Below, one piece after another: positions 33,719 to 41,189 of a stretch of DNA of 64,000 nucleotides. Numbering within the stretch: position 1 is the first letter of the stretch; each line of letters begins with the position of its first letter. The stretch lies in assembly GCF_009451885.1 (NCBI RefSeq), contig NZ_WIAO01000001.1:62001-126000 (forward strand), written 5' to 3'. The notes beneath the pieces were generated by a model, which had not been told where the DNA came from, made no database searches, and was given only the letters and a program-made list of their open reading frames with translations. Source of the stretch: Glycomyces albidus. GTDB lineage: Bacteria; Actinomycetota; Actinomycetes; Mycobacteriales; Micromonosporaceae. The position numbers were made by a program, and so were the translations under genes.

Positions 33719-36095
33719 GATCCTCACCGCCGCCATCGACGGCCTCGCCGGCGGCGGCGACCCCGCCGCCGCGGCCGCGCTCGACCGGTGGGACCCGAGC
33801 CACTGGCGCAGCGTCCTGCTCGACCTCCCGCTCGACGAGCGCGGCTACCGCGACCGCTTCCTGATCGACCAGGACGCCGAGATCGTGCGGCTCTGGCGCT
33901 GGTGGACGGCCGACGGCGGCCCGGACCGCCCGGCCCAGACCGCCGGGTACCTCGGGTTCTACCTGCTCACGATCGTGGCCCTCCACTGCTCCGAACGGGC
34001 CCGGTTCCACGGGGAGACGGACGTGCGGTTCGCCGTCGGCGAGGAGACCGTCACCGCCGCCCGCATCTCGGCCGGGCTCGTCGCCGACCCGCGGGTCCGC
34101 CGCGCCGTCCAGGTGCTGTACGACCCCGCGTTCGGGAGCGAACCGGCCACCGAGGAGACCCTCGCGGAGTGGGAGAAGATCGACTTCGACTCGCTGCGGT
34201 TCCACCGCCACGGGACCACCTCGGTCATCCTGTACGGCAGGAGCGCGAAACCCAAGGCCAGCCGCCACACCGAGTTCGCGTTCAAATGCCTGATCTACCC
34301 GTACCGGCAGCAGCCGCCGATCGTTGCCGCCACCAGGGCCTACGCGAGCCGGTTCGAAGGGTTCATCCCCGACGACGCGCCCCTGGTCGGCGTCTGGGCC
34401 AGCCACGACGGCTGGATCCTGATGGACTTCCTCAAAGGGGAGACGCTGGCCGACCGGCTCCGGTCGCGCCCGAAGGCCGAGACCAAGCCGCGCAAGACGG
34501 TCGTCCGGCCCGTCGACATCGCCGAACTCGACGTCCTCGGCAGCGCACTCCTGCACGCCCTGGCCGACCTGGAGCGGCTCGACTACCGCCACGAGGACCT
34601 CTCGCCGTCGAACATCGTCGTCCAGTCCGTCGGCGGCGGCACCCGCATCCGCTTCATCGACCTGGGCGTCAACCACCTCCACACCCGGATGCTGCCCGGC
34701 GAGGCGTACGGCGAGGCGGTCTACGTCGCCCCCGAGGTCCGCAAGGGCGGCGGCGGCGACGGGCAGGCCGACCTGTACTCGCTCGGGCGGATCCTGCTGG
34801 CGATCAGCGGCGCGGAGCTCCGACCCGACGGCAGCCTGCCGGACCACTCCTATGTGCTCTCGACGGGCATGGCCCGCCTCCTCGAGGACCTCGTGGACGC
34901 CGATCCGGGCCGGCGCCTGCTGGTGACGCCGATCGAGGAGCACGATCCCGTGCACGGGCAGGACCGCAACCGGATCGACCAGATCCGGGAGCTGTTCGAA
35001 CGCGAGATGGCGGTCATACGCGAGGCCGCCCGCCTCGAACCGGAAGGGGCGCTGGAGAAGGCCAGGAGCCTCCTGCCGGGTTCGGGGACGGTCTCGCGCC
35101 AGGGCCGCATCCTGCGGGTGCGCAAGCGCCAGGCCGCGGAGCTGCGGAGGCGGGGCCTGGCCGCCGACGTGCCGCGGCTGCGCAAGGCCCAGCGGCTGCA
35201 CCGGTGGGCGTGGGCGGCCGCGTTCGTCCTGTGGGGGACGGCCGCGCTCGTCGCGACCTGGTGGGTGGAGGACCTCGGCGTCGGCTGGCAGGCGAAGGGC
35301 ATCGAGATGGTCAACATCGCGATCGCCCAGACCGGGTCGGACTTCGACTTCTTCGCCGCGATGCGCCTGGACGGCTATGACATGCCCGACCCGTGGGAGA
35401 ACCTGCCGGCGCGGCTGGTCGGCTTCTCGTTCGCCCTGGTGAACGCGCGCCTGTACTTGAACCTCTTCGCCGAGATCTCGCCCCTGTCCCCGCTGCCGCG
35501 CCGCGGCCGGCGGCGGTTCCTCACGTGGGCCACCGAGTTCGGGCTCAGGTCGATGGCGGTCCTGCCGTCGCTGTGCGTGCTCATCCCCACGCTGCTCCAA
35601 GGCGACTGGTGGCCGCTGGCGACGCAGATCGGACTGGTGTGGACCGCGATCGTGTTCACCGTGTTCATCGCGTTCGAGCGCGACACCCACCGCCGGGCCC
35701 GCGAGGCGGGCCTGTCCACCGTGCCCGAGGGCGAGTTCCCGCCCGGGCGGCTGGTCCGGTGGCGGCCGACGCTGCTCATCTACTGCGCGACGGTGCTGGT
35801 CATGGGCACCCTGATCATGCTCGACCTGGTGCAGGATGAACTGGTGTACGCGTGCTTCGTGTCGCTGATCAACCTGTCGATCTACTACTTCAAGAGCGCC
35901 GGGGCCGACGCGCCGCGGGTGCGGACCGAGCTGTCGCGGGCGTTCCTGGCGGCCGAGCGGCTCGACCACCTGGAGGCGCGCCGGCGGGCCGCGGCGGCGG
36001 CCGGGCCCCGGACGCCCTCAGAGGGGGCGCCGCATGCAGACGCGGGGCCAGCGGTCGATGCCGTGGGCGGACTCGCGGTCGCGGATCGCGCGTAG
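33702..36095 (+). CDS. polytopic membrane protein kinase coupled to patatin
   Basis: A 797-residue protein. Residues 1-180 are an unrecognised N-terminal domain. Residues 180-420 are a Hanks-type kinase core: Lys195 in FAFKCLIYP, the catalytic loop YRHEDLSPSN (His297, Asp299, Asn304), Asp320 of DLG (for DFG), YVAPEV for the APE motif, and ADLYSLGRILL. No glycine-rich loop is obvious. After a basic coiled region come about six membrane segments (from WAWAAAFVLWGTAALVATWW to FVSLINLSIYYF). The key residues suggest activity. It is translationally coupled to the patatin. Confidence 0.8.
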   Translation: MPTQHEILTAAIDGLAGGGDPAAAAALDRWDPSHWRSVLLDLPLDERGYRDRFLIDQDAEIVRLWRWWTADGGPDRPAQTAGYLGFYLLTIVALHCSERARFHGETDVRFAVGEETVTAARISAGLVADPRVRRAVQVLYDPAFGSEPATEETLAEWEKIDFDSLRFHRHGTTSVILYGRSAKPKASRHTEFAFKCLIYPYRQQPPIVAATRAYASRFEGFIPDDAPLVGVWASHDGWILMDFLKGETLADRLRSRPKAETKPRKTVVRPVDIAELDVLGSALLHALADLERLDYRHEDLSPSNIVVQSVGGGTRIRFIDLGVNHLHTRMLPGEAYGEAVYVAPEVRKGGGGDGQADLYSLGRILLAISGAELRPDGSLPDHSYVLSTGMARLLEDLVDADPGRRLLVTPIEEHDPVHGQDRNRIDQIRELFEREMAVIREAARLEPEGALEKARSLLPGSGTVSRQGRILRVRKRQAAELRRRGLAADVPRLRKAQRLHRWAWAAAFVLWGTAALVATWWVEDLGVGWQAKGIEMVNIAIAQTGSDFDFFAAMRLDGYDMPDPWENLPARLVGFSFALVNARLYLNLFAEISPLSPLPRRGRRRFLTWATEFGLRSMAVLPSLCVLIPTLLQGDWWPLATQIGLVWTAIVFTVFIAFERDTHRRAREAGLSTVPEGEFPPGRLVRWRPTLLIYCATVLVMGTLIMLDLVQDELVYACFVSLINLSIYYFKSAGADAPRVRTELSRAFLAAERLDHLEARRRAAAAAGPRTPSEGAPHADAGPAVDAVGGLAVADRA

Positions 36096-36521
36096 CCCCG
36101 GGGTGAGGTCGGCTTCGGCGAGCGGGGCGAATCCGAGGCGGGCGTAGTAGGGCGCGTTCCATGGGACGTCCCGGAACGTGGTGAGCGTGAGCGCGGTCAG
36201 CCCGTCCGCGGCGGCGCGGGCGGCGGCATGGTCGATGAGGGAGCGGCCGATGCGGCGGCGGGCCCAGTCGGGGTGGACCGAGACCTGCTCGATGTGGAGG
36301 GCGCCGTCGACGGGCTCGGCGATGAGGTAGGCGACGGGCTCGCGGTGCTCGACGGCCGCCCAGGCGAGGCCGGTGCGGCGGTAGTCGTCGAGTTCTTTGA
36401 GGGTGAGCGGCTCGTCGTCGGCGATGGCGTCCATGCCGGCGGTGCGGAAGCACTCGCCGGCGGCGCGCTCGATGTCCTGGAGGAGGGGCAGGTCGGTGTC
36501 AGTCACAACCCTGATGCGCAT
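36018..36521 (-). CDS. GNAT family N-acetyltransferase
   Basis: A 167-residue acetyltransferase: VEQVS-like strand IEQVSVHPDWARRRIGRSLIDHA is the acetyl-CoA site (R-R-x-I-G for R/Q-x-x-G-x-G/A), followed by YYARLGFAPL. Its 3' end overlaps the kinase gene by 78 bp in convergent orientation. ATG 36521 is where the fold begins; no clear RBS is present. Substrate unknown. Confidence 0.87.
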   Translation of the reverse strand: MRIRVVTDTDLPLLQDIERAAGECFRTAGMDAIADDEPLTLKELDDYRRTGLAWAAVEHREPVAYLIAEPVDGALHIEQVSVHPDWARRRIGRSLIDHAAARAAADGLTALTLTTFRDVPWNAPYYARLGFAPLAEADLTPGLRAIRDRESAHGIDRWPRVCMRRPL

Positions 36522-36585
36522 GTGGCCAGTGTGCGCCGAACCGGGCCCGGCGGGCAAGTGGGTGCACCCTTCCGCGGGGTGCGTG

Positions 36586-37677
36586 TCACCGGTACTCCGG
36601 GAGCGGGTCCGCGAGGTTCCAGCCGGCGGCGACGAGTGCGTCGACGGCGCGGACGGCCTGCTCGAGTCGGTGCTCGCGGGAGCCCCGAAGTTTCACGTAG
36701 CGGCGGCCGGTGCGGCGCAGCTCCTGTTCGAAGCGGGCGGTCATCCAGGGCCGCAGGTGCTCGCCGTCGCGGAGGCCGTCGTCGTCGAACGGGACGCCGT
36801 CGTGGTCGGTGAGCAGGTATAGATGGTGGTGCAGGGCGTCGGCGAGCGGGTCGAGGGCGGGGTTGCGGCCGCCGAGGTAGCGCTCGTGCCAGATCGCGGT
36901 GGCGAAGGCGTCGGTGTCGCAGAACAGGACCGGGCCGCCGAGGCGCGCGGCGGCCTCCTCGAGCTCGTTCTGGCGGGCGGCGATGACCGGGAAGTCCGCA
37001 GTATCGAACGGCATCTCGAACCGGACGTCGGACCACGCGGCCCCGGGCCGGACCGCCTGGAGGGCCCGCAGCTTCTCCTCGCTGAAGGTCCGGCCGTACT
37101 CGGGGACGCACCGCGTGTCGGCCCAGGCGCCGCCGCGGGCGGCGTACGCGGCCGCGAGCGCCTCGGCGATGGTGGTCGTGCCGGAGGACTCGGCGCCGAG
37201 GGCCACGACGCGCAGCGCGAGCCCGGCGCGGACGGGGCCTTCGAGGTAGTGCCAGTTCCCGGCCGGGTCGGCGCGGATCTTGGTGCCCGAGACGGGGAAG
37301 CGGGCCCGGTCGAGGTCGACTTCGACGTGGGCGGCGCCGAGGCGGCGGGCGAGTTCGGGTCCGTAGGACTCGGAGGTGAAGAGGGCGTCGATCCGTTCGG
37401 GGACGGCGGCTTTGAAGATGTCGACGTGGGCCTGCCAGATCGCCTCGTCGTGGAGGTCCATGTGGACGTTGTCGACGGTGCCGACGACGCGAACGTCGGG
37501 GTGGGCCTCCCGGATCCAGGCGACGCGGGCCGCGAGGGGGATGGTCTCGACGTCGGCGTGGCTGACGAGGACGGTGAGCCGCTCGCAGCCGGCGCGGGCG
37601 GTGCGGATGAGGTGGTGGTGGCCGGCGTGGGGCGGGTAGAACTTGCCGAGGACCAGGCCGTGCTCGGGCAGGCTCAT
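36586..37677 (-). CDS. nadR: NadR-like NMN adenylyltransferase / nicotinamide riboside kinase
   Basis: A 363-residue bifunctional enzyme of NAD salvage. Residues 8-170 are the adenylyltransferase with GKFYPPHAGHHHLI (HxGH) and the PVSGTKIRADP late motif. Residues 175-360 form the P-loop kinase domain, whose loop reads GAESSGTTTIAEAL, so the Walker Lys is replaced by Thr. I recall this variant from actinobacterial homologues. It overlaps pnuC by 4 bp, pairing riboside uptake with phosphorylation. Confidence 0.9.
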   Translation of the reverse strand: MSLPEHGLVLGKFYPPHAGHHHLIRTARAGCERLTVLVSHADVETIPLAARVAWIREAHPDVRVVGTVDNVHMDLHDEAIWQAHVDIFKAAVPERIDALFTSESYGPELARRLGAAHVEVDLDRARFPVSGTKIRADPAGNWHYLEGPVRAGLALRVVALGAESSGTTTIAEALAAAYAARGGAWADTRCVPEYGRTFSEEKLRALQAVRPGAAWSDVRFEMPFDTADFPVIAARQNELEEAAARLGGPVLFCDTDAFATAIWHERYLGGRNPALDPLADALHHHLYLLTDHDGVPFDDDGLRDGEHLRPWMTARFEQELRRTGRRYVKLRGSREHRLEQAVRAVDALVAAGWNLADPLPEYR

Positions 37678-38309
37678 GCGACGGCCTCGGCGGTCCGGCG
37701 GGCCGTGAGGTCCTTCTGCCAGTTGCGCAGGCCGAGCACGCACAGCGCCATGAATCCGATGTAGAGGATCGCGGTGAGGTAGAGCTCCTTGTAGGCGTAC
37801 AGCGGGATGTAGACGATGTCGGCGGCGATCCACAGCCACCAGGACTCGAGGCACTTGCGGCACTGCCCGTAGGTCGCCATGAGCGACAGGACGGTGGTGA
37901 GGGCGTCCCAGAAGGGGACGGTGGAGTCGGTGGCGCGGTCGAGGAGGGTCGCGATGGCGGCGAGGCCGACGAGCCCGGCGCCGATGAGCGCGATCCATTC
38001 GGTGCGGCCGGTGCGGCTGACGGGGAGGGCGTCCTCGGCGGGGCCGCCGCCGCGGACCCAGTTCCACCAGCCGTAGGCCCCGAGGGCGATGAAGACGAGC
38101 TGGAGGCCGGCGTCGGCGTAGAGGCCCCACTGGGTGAACAGGACGATGAACATCAGGCAGTTGAAGATGCCGATGCCCCAGTTGGCGATGTGCTGGCGGG
38201 CGACCAGCCACACGCAGAGGGCGCCGGAGACGAAGCCGAGGGCTTCGATGAGGGTGGTCGGCACGCCGAAGGCGTCGAACAGGACGGGGTTGGGCACGGC
38301 GTCGAACAT
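37674..38309 (-). CDS. pnuC: nicotinamide riboside transporter PnuC
   Basis: A 211-residue seven-segment transporter. The family motif region is QWGLYADAGLQLVFIALGAYGWWNW, and the WLWIAADIVYIPLYAYKELYLTA repeat is present. GAAAGG lies 6 nt before the ATG. It takes up nicotinamide riboside by facilitated diffusion, trapped by NadR. No riboswitch is recognisable upstream. Confidence 0.95.
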   Translation of the reverse strand: MFDAVPNPVLFDAFGVPTTLIEALGFVSGALCVWLVARQHIANWGIGIFNCLMFIVLFTQWGLYADAGLQLVFIALGAYGWWNWVRGGGPAEDALPVSRTGRTEWIALIGAGLVGLAAIATLLDRATDSTVPFWDALTTVLSLMATYGQCRKCLESWWLWIAADIVYIPLYAYKELYLTAILYIGFMALCVLGLRNWQKDLTARRTAEAVA

Positions 38310-38425
38310 CGGGGGCCTTTCGAAGGGCGGTCGCTCAGGGGGCGTTCACGACTCTACGGCGGCCGGGGCGGCCGCGGCCATGCCGCAGGTCACCGTTCGG
38401 GCGGAGATCCGCTTTCGGCCGTCAC

Positions 38426-38477
38426 TTGACAGCGCGGTTGCGGGACCCGGTAGAGTGAAGCGACTTTACCGATAAAG
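38426..38477 (+). promoter_or_regulatory. promoter and LacI-type operator of the arabinofuranosidase gene
   Basis: TTGACA (38426-38431) and TAGAGT (38451-38456) are spaced by 19 nt. CTTTA (38464-38468)-CCGA-TAAAG (38473-38477) is a perfect dyad of the TTTACCG-type LacI operator class covering the start region. The LacI gene is the next gene downstream of the enzyme. Confidence 0.75.
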
Positions 38478-38507
38478 ACCGCTCGCCGCGACCAAGGAAA
38501 GGCACCG

Positions 38508-40034
38508 ATGAGCAGCACCGTCAACGCCGTCGTCAACCTCGACCTCGAAGGCCCCGTCATCAACCGCCACGTGTACGGCCACTTCGCCGAGCACCTGGGC
38601 CGGTGCATCTACGGCGGCTTCTACGTGGGCGAGGACTCCCCGATCCCGAACGAGGGCGGCATCCGCCTCGACGTCGTCGAGGCCCTCAAGGCCCTCGACA
38701 TCCCCAACCTCCGCTGGCCCGGCGGCTGCTTCGCCGACGAATACCACTGGCGCGACGGCATCGGCCCCAAGGAGGACCGGCCCGTCATGGTCAACACCCA
38801 CTGGGGCGGGGTCGAGGAGAACAACCACTTCGGCACCCACGAGTTCATGGCGCTGTGCGAGCTGCTCGGCGCCGAGCCGTACATCTCCGGCAACGTCGGC
38901 TCGGGCACCGTCCAGGAGATGAGCGAGTGGGTCGAGTACCTGACCCGCGACGGCGACTCCCCGGCCGTGCGCGAGCGCAAGGCCAACGGCCGCGAGGAGC
39001 CGTGGAAGGTCAAGTTCTGGGGCCTGGGCAACGAGACCTGGGGCTGCGGCGGCAACATGTCCGCCGAGCAGTACGCGATGGACGCCCGCAAGTACGCGAC
39101 CTACTGCCGCGACTACGGCGACAACAAGCTCTACCGCATCGCCGCCGGGGCCTCCGACTTCAGCTACGCCTGGACCGAGACCCTCATGAAGCAGCTCTCC
39201 CACCTCGGCTGCCAGCGCGTCGAGCGCCCGCTCTACCAGGCCGTCTCGGTGCACTACTACACCGTCGCGGGGACCTGGGAGGACAAGGGCGCCGCGACCG
39301 AGTTCACCGACGACGAGTACTACACGACGATGCTCAAGGCCGCCCGCACCGACGAGCTGCTGACCGGCCACGCCAACGTCATGGACCTGTACGACCCGAC
39401 CAAGGAGATCGGGATCGTCCTGGACGAGTGGGGCACCTGGTGGAACGTCGAGCCCGGCACCAACCCCGGGTTCCTGTACCAGCAGAACACGATGCGCGAC
39501 GCGCTCGTGGCGAGCCTGCACTTCGACATCTTCCACCGGCACGCCGACCGGCTCGTGATGGCGAACATCGCGCAGACTGTCAACGTGCTGCAGGCGATGA
39601 TCCTGACCGACCCGGACTCGGGGGCGCTGGTGCTCACCCCGACCTACCACGTGTTCCGGATGAACAAGGGGCACCAGGACGCCGCGAGCCTCCAGGTTCA
39701 CGTCGTCGGCGACGCGCCGGCGAAGGAGGTCGGGGGCGCCGAGCTGTCGACGGTGTCGGTGTCCGCCTCCCGCAAGGACGGCCGCCTGCTAGTGTCGCTG
39801 TCGAATCTGGACGCGGGCGAGGCCGCCGACGTCGTGATCGACCTGCGCGGCGGCTCGGTGACCGGGCTCGCGTCCGAGATCCTGACCGCCGGGGCCCTCC
39901 AGGCCCACAACACGCCCGAGCAGCCCGAGGCGGTCGCCCCCCGCACCCACGACGGGGCGCGGATCGACGGCGGCAAGCTTCACGTGCACCTGCCCGCGCA
40001 CTCCTTCGTCACCGTGGCCGGAGACGTGGCGTAG
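38508..40034 (+). CDS. abfA: GH51 alpha-L-arabinofuranosidase
   Basis: A 508-residue intracellular enzyme removing terminal arabinofuranose from arabinan or arabinoxylan fragments. Signatures: [19 protein letters not shown], the acid/base Glu176 in [12 protein letters not shown], and the nucleophile Glu307 in VLDEWGTWW. The C-terminal beta-domain is complete ([21 protein letters not shown]). No signal peptide. GGAAAGG lies 6 nt before the ATG. A LacI gene follows 63 bp downstream. Confidence 0.95.
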   Translation: MSSTVNAVVNLDLEGPVINRHVYGHFAEHLGRCIYGGFYVGEDSPIPNEGGIRLDVVEALKALDIPNLRWPGGCFADEYHWRDGIGPKEDRPVMVNTHWGGVEENNHFGTHEFMALCELLGAEPYISGNVGSGTVQEMSEWVEYLTRDGDSPAVRERKANGREEPWKVKFWGLGNETWGCGGNMSAEQYAMDARKYATYCRDYGDNKLYRIAAGASDFSYAWTETLMKQLSHLGCQRVERPLYQAVSVHYYTVAGTWEDKGAATEFTDDEYYTTMLKAARTDELLTGHANVMDLYDPTKEIGIVLDEWGTWWNVEPGTNPGFLYQQNTMRDALVASLHFDIFHRHADRLVMANIAQTVNVLQAMILTDPDSGALVLTPTYHVFRMNKGHQDAASLQVHVVGDAPAKEVGGAELSTVSVSASRKDGRLLVSLSNLDAGEAADVVIDLRGGSVTGLASEILTAGALQAHNTPEQPEAVAPRTHDGARIDGGKLHVHLPAHSFVTVAGDVA

Positions 40035-40097
40035 TCAGGCGCTTGCCCAGGGTGGGAACATAAGAGGATCGTCGAATCCCGAAAGGCGGTACCCGAG

Positions 40098-41093
40098 ATG
40101 GTGACGATGAGCGACGTGGCGCGCCTGGCCGGCGTGTCCAAGATGACCGTGTCCAACGTGGTCAACAACCGGGCCGGGGTCTCCGAGCCGGTCCGGTTGC
40201 GCGTCCTCGATGCGATCCAGCAGTCCGGGTACCGCCTGAACGTCAACGCCCGCACGCTGAAGGCCGGGCGCACCGGGGTCATCGGCCTCGCTGTGCCCGG
40301 CGTGGACGAGCCGTATTTCGGGATGCTCGGCTCGTTCATCATCGAGGCCGCCCGTGCCCGCGGGTTCCATGTGGCGATCGAGCAGACCGGCGCGAGCGAC
40401 ACCGGTGAGGCCGATGCGATCGCGCAGTCGCACAAGCTGCAGTTCGACGGCCTGATCCTGAGCGCGGTGGCGCTCGATCCGCGCGACCAGGGGCACTCGT
40501 GGGGGGACTTCCCGATCGTGATGCTCGGCGAGCGGGACTTCGGCGCGAGCATCGACCATGTGGGGATGGCCAACGAGGCCGGCACCCGGGCGGCGACCGA
40601 GCACCTGGTCGCCCAGGGCTGCACCAGGATCGCCAACGTGACCGGCTGGTCGCTGGAGGGCGTCCACGTCGTCTCGCGCCGCTACCAGGGGTATGTGGAC
40701 GGCTTGGCGGCGCACGGGATCGAGGTGGACACGTCGCTGGTGGCCCTGTCGGGCATGACCATGGAGGACGGCCGCCGGGCGGTCCGGCGCCTCCATTCGT
40801 CCGGGGTGCCGTTCGACGGGGTCGTGGCCGTCACCGACACGGTCGCCCTCGGCGTCATCCGCGGCCTGGCCGACCTGGGTCTGCGCGTCCCCGAGGACGT
40901 GCGCGTCATCGGCTTCGACGACGTCCCGCAGTCGCCTTACACGACGCCGTCGCTGTCCTCGGTGGCCCCCGACCACCGGTGGATGGCCGAGAAGGCCGTC
41001 TCCCTCATCGCGGCCCGCATCGAGGACCCCTCCCGCCCGCCGGAGGAGCACACGGCGCCCTTCGAGCTGAAGCTCCGGGAGTCGACCGCTTGA
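40098..41093 (+). CDS. LacI family regulator of arabinofuranosidase
   Basis: A 331-residue repressor with the helix-turn-helix MSDVARLAGVSKMTVSNVV and the sugar-binding domain typical of the family (VIGFDDVPQSPYTTPSLSSV near the end). It follows abfA in the same direction and probably binds the CTTTA-CCGA-TAAAG dyad at 38464-38477, releasing it on arabinose-containing ligands. GAAAGG lies upstream of the ATG. Confidence 0.92.
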   Translation: MVTMSDVARLAGVSKMTVSNVVNNRAGVSEPVRLRVLDAIQQSGYRLNVNARTLKAGRTGVIGLAVPGVDEPYFGMLGSFIIEAARARGFHVAIEQTGASDTGEADAIAQSHKLQFDGLILSAVALDPRDQGHSWGDFPIVMLGERDFGASIDHVGMANEAGTRAATEHLVAQGCTRIANVTGWSLEGVHVVSRRYQGYVDGLAAHGIEVDTSLVALSGMTMEDGRRAVRRLHSSGVPFDGVVAVTDTVALGVIRGLADLGLRVPEDVRVIGFDDVPQSPYTTPSLSSVAPDHRWMAEKAVSLIAARIEDPSRPPEEHTAPFELKLRESTA

Positions 41094-41189
41094 GCGGTGC
41101 GCTCTTCGAGCGCTGCGAGACGGCGGTCCACCGGTGCCCGGGGACTTCGGCGATAGAATGCGGGGATTCCTTCCCGGGAGGTCCCGCTC

